Source of the DNA: Paenibacillus elgii NBRC 100335 | GTDB lineage: Bacteria > Bacillota > Bacilli > Paenibacillales > NBRC-103111 | Reading direction: 5' to 3' | Length of the DNA: 64,000 bases | Assembly: GCF_004000865.1 (NCBI RefSeq) | Contig: NZ_BIMB01000030.1 | Span: 1-64,000 of the forward strand | Shown here: positions 1 through 7,128 of the stretch, in pieces | Numbering within the stretch: the first letter of the stretch is position 1 | Layout of the letters: each line of letters begins with the position of its first letter | Notes under the pieces: model-generated | What the model was told of the DNA's origin: nothing | Databases searched by the model: none | What the model saw: the letters and a program-made list of their open reading frames with translations, nothing else | Translations under genes and position numbers: made by a program

Positions 1-92
1 ATTCTACCTCCATGAATCATTTTTAGAGTTTTCGGAATCACTACGGGTCTGTAACCTTCCGGTAAATTTTTGCGTGCAGGTCTTTCGCTCAT
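1..92 (-). CDS. Hypothetical protein, N-terminal part only
   Basis: An open frame starts at ATG 92 and runs off the left edge, so only the first 30 or so residues (MSERPARKNLPEGYRPVVIP and onwards) are visible. A GGGGG ribosome binding site lies a few bases upstream, inside the end of the preceding gene. It starts 2 bp after that gene's stop, so the two are probably co-transcribed leftward. I do not recognise the family. The visible part is basic, proline-containing and has no signal peptide or membrane segment. Confidence 0.5.
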   Translation of the reverse strand, partial: MSERPARKNLPEGYRPVVIPKTLKMIHGGR

Positions 93-94
93 GA

Positions 95-310
95 TCAATC
101 CCCCTGCTTCAGATTTCGTAAAACGACAGGCACAAAGCATTTTACGCTCACCACTTTCTCAAGAGATCCAGCCCCTGAACCAAAGAACATAGACAAGAAT
201 CTTATTACCGCCACTACGAAAGGGGAGTTAAGAATCTTCCATATCTTACGACATATCATACCAACATACTCCCACGTCTTACGTGCTACTTTCTTTGTTC
301 TAATCCACAC
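95..310 (-). CDS. Small basic protein, one possible membrane segment
   Basis: About 71 residues if the GTG at 310 is used. That GTG sits about 8 bp after a GGGGGG Shine-Dalgarno-like run. An upstream ATG at 340 is in frame but has no clear ribosome binding site. The N-terminal half is rich in Lys and Arg. A moderately hydrophobic stretch (SPFVVAVIRFLSMFFGSGAG) could insert in the membrane. It is followed immediately by another leftward gene that leaves the window. The family is not recognised, and a phage-like or plasmid-like small protein is possible. Confidence 0.35.
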   Translation of the reverse strand: MWIRTKKVARKTWEYVGMICRKIWKILNSPFVVAVIRFLSMFFGSGAGSLEKVVSVKCFVPVVLRNLKQGD

Positions 311-540
311 TACGATTTCCCCCCTTTCATTATGGATCAACTACAATATAGGTTGTTGCCCCAATTATTTATCAGAGCTCACGAAATGCTTCATCGCTTA
401 TTCTGATCTCCTATCATAAGCATTTAGGATAGTGGCTATAACGTTTCTGCGAAGTAATTCAGTCTGACCCTCCGATTTCAAAATAAGTTACCTTGGCTAT
501 TTTAGCGATCCTACGTAATGTTTTTACAAGGACTAAAGCA

Positions 541-568
541 AAAAAAAACAACTCACTTTGAGTTGTTT
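541..568 (-). terminator. Hairpin with leftward U-tract
   Basis: Ten-base perfect arms AAACAACTCA (546-555) and TGAGTTGTTT (559-568) enclose a 3-base loop. The A-run at 541-548 gives a U-tract for leftward transcription. The rest of the gene-free stretch 341-674 is AT-rich and shows nothing else recognisable apart from the hairpin and promoter listed next. Confidence 0.45.
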
Positions 569-569
569 C

Positions 570-596
570 AGCCTGTTGAGAAACCTTCAGCAGGCT
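570..596. repeat. Hairpin at probable left end of the IS1182-type remnant
   Basis: AGCCTGTTGA (570-579) pairs with TCAGCAGGCT (587-596) with one G-T wobble. It lies about 80 bp upstream of the transposase start, and may be the left terminal structure of the element or a terminator that insulates it. Confidence 0.35.
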
Positions 597-637
597 ATTT
601 CTTTGTTTCCGTTATTTATTTATTCACCGCGTTAATA

Positions 638-646
638 TGGTATAAT
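638..646 (+). promoter_or_regulatory. Extended -10 promoter of transposase remnant
   Basis: TGGTATAAT at 638-646 is an extended -10 element 28 bp upstream of the transposase ATG. No convincing -35 is visible, as is usual for extended -10 promoters. Confidence 0.4.
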
Positions 647-674
647 ATTGTTATCCTAACAAGGCGGTGGTTGC

Positions 675-935
675 ATGCTTCGCTCTAATCCGAATGTGCA
701 AAACAGCTACGAATTCGTTTGTTTGGAAGAACTCGTTCCTCAAAATCATTTGCTCCGCAAGATCCACAAACACATTGACTTTTCCTTTATCCTTGAAAAA
801 GTGAAGCCATATTACTGTGAAGATAACGGCCGCCCTTCGGTCGATCCGATCATGCTCTTCAAAATGATGTTCATTGGCTATTTGTACGGCATTCGTTCTG
901 AACGCCAGCTCGAGCAGGAGATTCAACTCAACGTG
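675..935 (+). pseudogene. IS1182-family transposase, N-terminal fragment
   Basis: The first ~87 residues resemble the N-terminal (DUF772) region of IS1182-type transposases: YEFVCLEELVPQNHLLRKI, then NGRPSVDPIMLFKMMFIGYL and GIRSERQLEQEIQLNV. The family then normally continues with a sequence like AYRWFLG. Here the similarity stops near 935, and the frame runs on into unrelated sequence to a stop at 1004. The DDE catalytic domain is missing, so the protein cannot be active. The break point is the fusion to the hydrolase frame that follows. Confidence 0.75.
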
Positions 936-1000
936 TTGTACACAGTAGTATTGAAAAAGATCCTGAACCGGCTGTATATTATGTCCCTAATCCCTTTGAT

Positions 1001-1843
1001 TTGAATTCAGCTAGAAAAATCGATGTTGAACACTACAAATTTCCAGCCGGGAGATATCCATGCCTATTTGTTCACGGTAAAGGTCACACCGCAACAAAGG
1101 ATTCAGCATACTCATTTTTTTGGGATATCGAAGAACATGTTAAAATTTTTAGGCATGATGAATATAAAAATCATGACCTTTATTTGGTGAGCTATGATAC
1201 GGATTTAACCGGTACTGATGAAAAGATTATCAAAGCTGCCTTCGAACTTTTCATCAAAATTGGGGCATTAGGCGATCCTGAGCCCTTGATTTTAGCAGTT
1301 TTCTGGAGAGAATTAGAACGACGCGCAGAAGTTACTGGGAAATTTCTAGTTCCTTTTCTTAAAACATTGTCGAGTTTTTACAAATCGATTGAAGAAATGA
1401 ACGGGATTGGACCTTTTGCTATTACACATTCGTTGGGATGCTACACGTTTGCAACTGCCGCACAAGAGCTCCTAAAGGAAAGCAATGAGAATAGATGTTT
1501 TGCCGCTTGGCTCTGTATGGCGGCTGCAGTACCATCTAACGGATTCACCAATACTGGGGCCTTTCGTCTAGCTCCTCTTATTGCCGGCACACCTGACGGA
1601 CCTATAATGGGAACTTCCGTTTGGTACTCACGAACAGATTTAGTGCTCAATATAGCATACACACTGGCTACTGGACATTTAGCTATGGGCGTAACTGGAC
1701 CACTAATATCTCGACAAGAAGTATATCCAGAAGATGTGACATCAATCACGAAGGAAGACCATCATATTGCTTACTTCAAAAAATTAAGTAAGAAGCTTCA
1801 AGAAGATGTTTTTAAGATTGAAAATCTGCTAATCCGCAGTTAA
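1001..1843 (+). pseudogene. Alpha/beta-hydrolase-like protein, 5'-truncated
   Basis: The 280-residue frame can begin at TTG 1001, but it reads open back to about 932 with protein-like sequence (SSIEKDPEPAVYYVPNPFDL). The gene has therefore probably lost its true start at the junction with the transposase fragment. Visible hydrolase features are an LFVHGKG strand-turn near the start and a THSLGC nucleophile elbow at about residue 147, a Gly-X-Ser-X-Gly variant. The base composition is clearly more AT-rich than its neighbours. Function is unknown: lipase or esterase is only suggested by the fold. TTG 1001 has no good ribosome binding site. Confidence 0.5.
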
Positions 1844-1919
1844 TTTTTTCTACCCCAGTTGGAAAGATAGAAACCGGCTCATAAAAGATCTGGTTATTTG
1901 CGGTATTCTGGTCTTAGAG

Positions 1920-2450
1920 CCGCCCCTCGTCTGGATCATGCTGGCATGCACGCCGGAAACGAATGGACACTGCAGGTCCATGATCACGGACCTGCTGCTT
2001 GTGCCGATCGCCAGCGCCGCCGTTTCGGCTGCCCGGGACGAAGCTACCTTCGTCCGGGCATGCCGGCGATGCACCGACTGCTTCAGGATGCGAATGGGCC
2101 AGCTCCTCAATCGCCTTCCGCGCCGGTGGCCTGCAGCGGATCCCCGTGGTCCTAGTGACCGTGGCCAATCGCCGCGCAACTACCTTCGCCCGGATTTCGC
2201 CTGGAGATGACCGACTAATCCAGGAACGAATGGCCAAACGTCGCACTGCGCCTCCTCGATCAGCCTTACGCGCCGGCGGTCTGCAGCGACTCCCGCGCCC
2301 TGGCGCTCATGGCCGTCTCCAGCACCGCCGCCTTCGTCCGGAGCATGCCGGTGATGTAACGGCTAATCCAGGAACGAATGGCCAAAAACCGCATGCACCT
2401 CCTCGATCGGCCTTCCCGCGCCGCGGTCTGCAGTAGCCCTCGCGGTGCTG
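1920..2450. repeat. Degenerate GC-rich direct repeats, about 130-150 bp period
   Basis: Three related segments share the core CGAATGGCC, then CCTCCTCGATC-GCC, then CGCGCCG-GGTCTGCAG. They start near 2090, 2220 and 2366. The last two are nearly identical for about 25 bp from CTAATCCAGGAACGAATGGC. A fourth, more diverged copy may begin near 1930. All frames on both strands are interrupted or low quality, so I see no gene here. GC is much higher than in the hydrolase fragment to the left. The remainder of 1844-2790 holds nothing recognisable. Confidence 0.5.
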
Positions 2451-2790
2451 ATGCTCGTGGCACCACCGTCCCCTTCGGTGTCGTCCACAGATTTGGAATG
2501 GACGTGACGTCTTCGCTGCAATTTCGGGCGGCAGCAGATCTAACTGGGGTCGCCCAAGATGCGCTGTGGCCGGTGGATCCTGAGTCGTTTGTTTTTTGCG
2601 TTCTTTAAGACCTTTGATAAAATCGGAAAATTGCCCTTTTAATTGTATCGTGGCTACAAACCAAATAAGAAATGAATCTTTGAATGGGATTTTGAGGCAC
2701 TTCCACCAAAAAAGAATAAGCCTGTTGCTGCAAGCTGTGCGTATTGATGCTTAAAAAACATTGCTGTCAATCGGCCTGCTGTTCCGACAA

Positions 2791-3024
2791 TTAAAAACCC
2801 AAAAATGCTCGGTCTTCTGCCCGAAAATTTGCGGTCGTTTTACAGTTATTGAGGGCGAGTATTTTGCCGGCAAATCGCTTCAGCCCTTCTTTGGATTCAT
2901 AAGCGAGCTCTTGATAATCGTCCGATAAAAACCGGTCCGTACATTCCATGTCGCTTTTATTCCAGAACGCCTCGATAAACGCCGTAACGGTTTCGATATT
3001 TTTCTGCTCCATTGTTTGCATCAT
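2791..3024 (-). CDS. SnoaL-like (NTF2 fold) protein, shortened
   Basis: 77 residues. The N-terminus (TMEQKNIETVTAFIEAFWNK) closely resembles that of the 115-residue neighbour upstream. The similarity fades after about residue 55 and the protein ends before the beta-sheet half of an NTF2-like fold. It looks like a tandem duplicate that lost its C-terminus; the sequence beyond the stop (2610-2790) shows no continuing SnoaL-like frame. An AAGGAGATG ribosome binding site precedes the start. Probably non-functional or partly functional. Confidence 0.5.
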   Translation of the reverse strand: MMQTMEQKNIETVTAFIEAFWNKSDMECTDRFLSDDYQELAYESKEGLKRFAGKILALNNCKTTANFRAEDRAFLGF

Positions 3025-3046
3025 CCAACATCTCCTTCCTTTCGTT

Positions 3047-3394
3047 TTAATTGGCTTGAAGCTGGGGCAGCAGCGTTCCGGTATCGAACCACCCGCGATG
3101 CGCTACAATCTGGCCGTCAACGACGCGAAATTCACGGAACTGCGTAATTTTTACCGATCGGCCTGTAGGCGCTTTTCCGGCAAACGCGCCTTGATGCGTG
3201 CCTGTGATTGCAATTCTGGCCGTGACCTTCTCGCCTTGCGCCAAAATTTCGTCCACCGCATAGTGCCGGTCCGTAAAGGCCTCGCCGAACTGCTCCGCAA
3301 AAAATTGCTCCGTGCGATCCAGCTCGCTTCGATTCCCGGCAGCTTCGATAAACGCGGTGACGATCTCGATATTTTTTTGTTCCACCGTTTTCAT
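3047..3394 (-). CDS. SnoaL-like polyketide cyclase / ester cyclase family protein
   Basis: 115 residues with the typical layout of small SnoaL-like proteins. An N-terminal helix (EQKNIEIVTAFIEAAGNRSE) is followed by beta strands around VTARIAITGTHQGAF and the FREFRVVDGQIVAHRGWFD motif seen in this family. The fold forms a hydrophobic pocket that can carry diverse isomerase, cyclase or hydratase activities. The substrate cannot be inferred. It lies between the shortened paralogue and the FMN reductase, all on the minus strand, and could share their transcript. Confidence 0.75.
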   Translation of the reverse strand: MKTVEQKNIEIVTAFIEAAGNRSELDRTEQFFAEQFGEAFTDRHYAVDEILAQGEKVTARIAITGTHQGAFAGKAPTGRSVKITQFREFRVVDGQIVAHRGWFDTGTLLPQLQAN

Positions 3395-3420
3395 GGCAGC
3401 GTATCTCCTTTGTTGTTCGA

Positions 3421-3972
3421 TTATATAGCTGCTTCGACTCCGGCCTTGAGCTTCCGGGTGAGGTCTACGAACATCCCGACTGCGTTTTCGACCCTTCCCC
3501 GCATTCCCTCGTCTGACGGATGACCGTCCGAATCAAAGCTGTGGAACCCGGCTCCGATGGAAATCCACTCGGGACTATTAACGCCGTGCAGATTGCGTAC
3601 AATACTCTGGAGATGCAGCAGCGAGCTGACCCCCATCGGACCGCCGGCGGCGCTTACGGAAAGCACCGGTTTCCCGGCAACCAGACCGCCATGCAAGTAG
3701 TCCAGGGCATTCTTCAGCACTCCCGATATGGAGCCGTGGTATTCCGGGGTCGCGAGGATGAGGCCCTCGGCGTCCGAGACCGCTTCTGTCAACCGTTGGA
3801 CATTCGGATGGATTGCTTGGGCATCGGGGGAATACAGCGGCAAGGGCAGTTCCCGCAGATCAACAAACGTAACCGAAATATTTTGGGCTTTCAACAGACT
3901 CTCGATGGACCGAAGAAGAGACGTGCTCGAAGCGCCTTCGCGGTTACTGCCGGCAATTAGGGTAATTTTCAT
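3421..3972 (-). CDS. NADPH-dependent FMN reductase family flavoprotein
   Basis: 183 residues from ATG 3972, chosen because AAAGGTG lies 9 bp upstream; the ATG at 3984 overlaps that site. The flavodoxin-like fold shows the FMN phosphate loop GSNREGASSTSLL near the N-terminus and TPEYHGSISGVLKNALDYL around residue 80, the hallmark of the NADPH-dependent FMN reductase family. It probably reduces FMN, quinones or azo compounds in the cytosol. It is transcribed divergently from an ArsR-type regulator with three dyads in the 162 bp between them, so that regulator is a likely controller. Confidence 0.85.
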   Translation of the reverse strand: MKITLIAGSNREGASSTSLLRSIESLLKAQNISVTFVDLRELPLPLYSPDAQAIHPNVQRLTEAVSDAEGLILATPEYHGSISGVLKNALDYLHGGLVAGKPVLSVSAAGGPMGVSSLLHLQSIVRNLHGVNSPEWISIGAGFHSFDSDGHPSDEGMRGRVENAVGMFVDLTRKLKAGVEAAI

Positions 3973-4008
3973 ATAAAACATCACCTTTCACTCTCATTTT
4001 GATGGTTG

Positions 4009-4024
4009 CAAACCGATTGGTTTG
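4009..4024. promoter_or_regulatory. Dyad CAAACC-N4-GGTTTG
   Basis: A perfect 6-bp inverted repeat close to the FMN reductase start on the divergent side. It differs from the two GTGAC dyads further right, so a second regulator may act here. Confidence 0.45.
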
Positions 4025-4033
4025 TGATAACAT

Positions 4034-4076
4034 GTGACTATATTGTCACCCTTATAATATGTGACCATATGGTAAC
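4034..4076. promoter_or_regulatory. Twin GTGAC dyads, ArsR-type operator
   Basis: GTGAC-N6-GTCAC (4034-4049) and GTGACC-ATAT-GGTAAC (4061-4076) have centres 27 bp apart and flank a TATAAT at 4053-4058. Their placement upstream of the ArsR-type gene suggests autoregulation and control of the divergent FMN reductase. Confidence 0.6.
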
Positions 4077-4134
4077 GTGTCAAGGGGTAAAATTAAAATC
4101 CTGCAGCATGCTGTCTCGGAAGGAGGTGTTCTTA

Positions 4135-4902
4135 TTGGAAAATGAAATCTTCAAGGCATTGGCCGATCCCAGCCGGCGCACGCTCCTCGATCTGCTTCAC
4201 GCCTCCGACGGGCGGACGCTGAACGATCTCTGCACCCCTCTGCAAATGTCGAGATTCGGCGTCATGAAGCATCTGAACATTTTGGAGGAAGCCGGTCTCA
4301 TTACGACCCGCAAAGTCGGCCGGGAAAAGCTGCATTATTTGAATGCGGTGCCGATTCGTCAAATCTACGACCGGTGGGTGAGCAAATACGCCGAGCCTTG
4401 GGCCATCGAACTAACATCTCTGAAAAACGAACTGGAGCGTGAAACGACAATGGAGAACAAACCCCGGCATGTTAACCGGATTGCCATTAAAGCGACACCC
4501 GAACAAATCTGGCAAGCCCTTACCGATCCGGCCAAAACCTCGAAGTTTTGGTTCAATTGCTCGATCCGATCCGATTGGGAGATCGGCTCTCCTTTCGAAT
4601 TGTGGAACCCGCAAGGGAAGAAGCAAGTCGAAGGCACCATTCTCGACTTGAACCGTCCGCACAGGCTGACGGTGAGCTGGAAGTTTCTTTCGTTTCCCCA
4701 TACGGCCGGCGATTCCCCGTCGCGCATGACATGGGAAATCGATCCGCATGCCGAACTGCAAGGGGTGACTCTTGTTACGGTCGTGCACGATGAATTCGAG
4801 CAGGCTTTAAATACCGCCGCCATTCTTGAAAATGGTGTACCGATTGTGCTCTCGGGCATGAAGACATTCCTTGAAACCGGGGCAACCCTGGCCGGGGATT
4901 AA
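4135..4902 (+). CDS. ArsR-type regulator fused to SRPBCC (AHSA1-like) domain
   Basis: 255 residues from TTG 4135, which follows AGGAGGTG at 7 bp spacing. Residues about 1-95 are an ArsR winged helix (FKALADPSRRTLLDLL, then MSRFGVMKHLNILEEAGLI). Residues about 105-250 are an SRPBCC lipid/ligand-binding domain (ATPEQIWQALTDPAKTSKFW and a late GMKTFLETG). The usual arrangement is two separate adjacent genes; here they are one polypeptide, suggesting a single-component sensor whose AHSA1-like pocket binds a hydrophobic ligand. It lacks the ArsR metal-site CxC motif. Probable targets are itself and the divergent flavin reductase. Confidence 0.8.
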   Translation: MENEIFKALADPSRRTLLDLLHASDGRTLNDLCTPLQMSRFGVMKHLNILEEAGLITTRKVGREKLHYLNAVPIRQIYDRWVSKYAEPWAIELTSLKNELERETTMENKPRHVNRIAIKATPEQIWQALTDPAKTSKFWFNCSIRSDWEIGSPFELWNPQGKKQVEGTILDLNRPHRLTVSWKFLSFPHTAGDSPSRMTWEIDPHAELQGVTLVTVVHDEFEQALNTAAILENGVPIVLSGMKTFLETGATLAGD

Positions 4903-4938
4903 CAGCAGGCGGGTGGGGTATCCGTTGGAGAAAAACAC

Positions 4939-4983
4939 AAAAAGAAGGAGCAAAAATCGCACGGATTTTTACTCCTTCTTTTT
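4939..4983. terminator. Bidirectional terminator between the ArsR-type gene and glpT
   Basis: Long hairpin AAAAAGAAGGAGCAAAAATC / GATTTTTACTCCTTCTTTTT with a 5-base loop. The A- and T-rich arm ends suit both converging genes. Confidence 0.8.
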
Positions 4984-4986
4984 CAA

Positions 4987-6354
4987 TTAATGCTGATTCT
5001 TCACGACTTCTTGCCCGCGGACATTCCAAGTCAGGGCGAAGATCACGGCTGCAATCGCGCATGAAACGACCAACAGTGTAAACCCTGCATTCCACCCGGA
5101 GGCACTGACGATCACGCCCATCAAAGCGTTCGCCGTTACCGTACCTCCCAGGTAACCGAACAAACCGGTAAGTCCGGCTGCCGTCCCGGCGGCTTTCTTC
5201 GGTACGAAGTCCAGCGCCTGCAGACCGACCAGCATCACCGGACCGTAGATCAGGAAGCCGATCGCGATCAAGCATAGCATGTCGACCGTCGGATTGCCGG
5301 GCGGGTTAAACCAGTACACCAGAACCGCGATCAATACGCCGATCATAAATACGACGCCTGCCGGTCCGCGGCGGCCTTTAAACATTTTATCCGAGATCCA
5401 GCCGCAGAGCAGCGTTCCCGGGATTCCTGCCCATTCGTACAAGAAGTACGCCCAGCTTGACTTGTTCATGTTGAAGCCTTTTTCTTCGCTCAGATACGTC
5501 GGCGCCCAGTCCAACACGCCGTACCGGACAAAGTAAACGAAGATGTTCGCAAACGCAATTGCCCAAACCCACTTATTGTTCAACACATACTTGAAAAGAA
5601 TTTCTTTGGTCGAGAGCTCAGTTTCGAACGTTTTCTTCGTAGCGCTCGGATAATCGTTGCGGTATTCCTCGATCGACGGCAATCCGACCGATTGCGGCGT
5701 ATCGCGGATTAAAAAGTAAGAAACAACGGCGAAAACAATCGCAACCAAAGCCGGTAAAATAAAGACGCCTTCATACCCCGATTGGGAGAAACCGGACATT
5801 CCCGCGAAAATCGCAACGCCTGCAACGGCAAGCGGCGCCATAACGCCTCCGCCAACGTTGTGGGCCACGTTCCAGATGGCGGTTTTGTTTCCGCGTTCAT
5901 TCAAGCTGAACCAGTGAACAAGGACGCGGCCGGACGGCGGCCACCCCATCCCTTGGAACCATCCGTTTAGGAAAAGCATAATAAACATGATAGCAACGGA
6001 TGAGGTGAAGAATGGAACGACCCCCATCAGTAAACTAACGATGGCCGAAAGGATCAGGCCCGCGGGCAAAAACATTTTGGCATTGCTTCGGTCGGAGATG
6101 GTAGCCATCACAAACTTACTGATGCCGTAAGAAATCGAAATGGCAGACAATGCAAAGCCGAGCTCCGCTTTGGAGAAGCCCTGCGCGGTTAAGTAGGGCA
6201 TCGCCAGCGAGAAGTTTTTGCGAAGCAAGTAGTACGCTGCGTACCCGATGAAGATGCCAAGAAAAACTTGAAGTCTGAGCTTCTTATACTCGGAATCAAT
6301 TTTTTCGTTTGGTAACCTGTCAATCGGCGGAGCAGGTTTGAAAAGATTAAACAT
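4987..6354 (-). CDS. glpT: Glycerol-3-phosphate:phosphate antiporter
   Basis: 455 residues, the normal length for the organophosphate:phosphate antiporter family of the MFS. It begins [20 protein letters not shown], as Bacillus GlpT proteins do, and shows [40 protein letters not shown] and [16 protein letters not shown]. About 12 membrane helices. It imports sn-glycerol 3-phosphate in exchange for phosphate. ATG 6354 is chosen because AAGGAGG lies directly upstream; an in-frame ATG at 6384 has none. No glpQ neighbour follows. The upstream region has a cre site and a leader terminator. Confidence 0.93.
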   Translation of the reverse strand: MFNLFKPAPPIDRLPNEKIDSEYKKLRLQVFLGIFIGYAAYYLLRKNFSLAMPYLTAQGFSKAELGFALSAISISYGISKFVMATISDRSNAKMFLPAGLILSAIVSLLMGVVPFFTSSVAIMFIMLFLNGWFQGMGWPPSGRVLVHWFSLNERGNKTAIWNVAHNVGGGVMAPLAVAGVAIFAGMSGFSQSGYEGVFILPALVAIVFAVVSYFLIRDTPQSVGLPSIEEYRNDYPSATKKTFETELSTKEILFKYVLNNKWVWAIAFANIFVYFVRYGVLDWAPTYLSEEKGFNMNKSSWAYFLYEWAGIPGTLLCGWISDKMFKGRRGPAGVVFMIGVLIAVLVYWFNPPGNPTVDMLCLIAIGFLIYGPVMLVGLQALDFVPKKAAGTAAGLTGLFGYLGGTVTANALMGVIVSASGWNAGFTLLVVSCAIAAVIFALTWNVRGQEVVKNQH

Positions 6355-6395
6355 CGTTGTCCTCCTTGATGTAATGAATAACAACAGAAACTACG

Positions 6396-6449
6396 AAAAA
6401 ACCCATACTTTTATAACACTTTCTTCAGCGAAAGTGCCATAAAGTATGA
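6396..6449 (-). terminator. Leader terminator of glpT, possible GlpP antitermination site
   Basis: On the minus strand, CATACTTTATGGCACTTTC pairs with GAAAGTGTTATAAAAGTATG across a 6-base loop, followed by GGTTTTTT. It lies between the promoter and the glpT ribosome binding site. In Bacillus, glpT and other glp leaders carry terminators bypassed by the antiterminator GlpP with glycerol 3-phosphate. Assignment to GlpP here is by analogy. Confidence 0.75.
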
Positions 6450-6489
6450 GTCTCAGTGTCTCCGTCATCAATTTTTACTTGTAGGCAAT

Positions 6490-6518
6490 ATTCTATTATT
6501 GGATGTAAACGTTGTCAA
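6490..6518 (-). promoter_or_regulatory. glpT promoter overlapped by a cre site
   Basis: TTGACA (complement of 6513-6518), a 17-bp spacer, then TAGAAT (complement of 6490-6495). ATGTAAACGTTGTCAA at 6503-6518 fits the CcpA consensus WTGNAANCGNWNNCAW at every position and covers the -35, implying direct glucose repression. Confidence 0.8.
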
Positions 6519-6664
6519 TAAGTTTTTTTTATAAATTGTCCTTGAGAGGGGAGAAGCAGCGGAGCGAGCTGGAAGAAATTCAATTTTATTCGAAGGTTTG
6601 CAAATAGGAGAAGACTATGACAGTATAAGTCTATCTAATACGAATGAATGGAGCCATAGAACTG

Positions 6665-7006
6665 ATGTCTAATTTGCCAAATTGCCCGAAATGTAATTCA
6701 ACCTTCACTTACGAGGACGGAAGCCTTCTGATTTGCCCGGAATGCGCCCATGAGTGGACGTTAGAAGCAGATACGGAAAATCGCGAAGACCACAAGATTG
6801 TCAAAGACGCCAATGGAAATATTTTAAACGATGGCGATACGGTAACGGTCATCAAGGACCTGAAAGTAAAAGGAAGCTCATCGGTCTTGAAAATGGGAAC
6901 AAAAGTAAAAAATATCCGTTTGGTTGACGGGGATCACGATATTGATTGCAAAATCGACGGTTTTGGAGCGATGAAATTAAAATCGGAATTTGTAAAAAAA
7001 ATCTAG
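6665..7006 (+). CDS. PhnA/YjdM-type zinc-ribbon protein
   Basis: 113 residues from ATG 6665, which begins like the E. coli protein ([18 protein letters not shown]). A GGAG lies about 10 bp upstream; ATG 6644 would add 7 residues. Two CxxC pairs (CPKC and CPEC) form a zinc ribbon, followed by the conserved [27 protein letters not shown] and [18 protein letters not shown]. Despite the old name PhnA the family is not the phosphonoacetate hydrolase, and its role is not established. A terminator follows at once, so it is monocistronic. Confidence 0.9.
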   Translation: MSNLPNCPKCNSTFTYEDGSLLICPECAHEWTLEADTENREDHKIVKDANGNILNDGDTVTVIKDLKVKGSSSVLKMGTKVKNIRLVDGDHDIDCKIDGFGAMKLKSEFVKKI

Positions 7007-7042
7007 TGCGGTTTATAGGAAACCGGCGGATTTATATTCGGA

Positions 7043-7068
7043 GGCCCTCTGTTGCGGGGGGCTTTTTT
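7043..7068 (+). terminator. Terminator after the PhnA/YjdM-type gene
   Basis: GCCCTC (7044-7049) pairs with GGGGGC after a 6-base loop, followed by six T residues. Confidence 0.7.
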
Positions 7069-7128
7069 GTTGTAAAAAACAATGATAATTTTGTCATACA
7101 CAGACAGATCCGCCGAGTAGATGATAAG

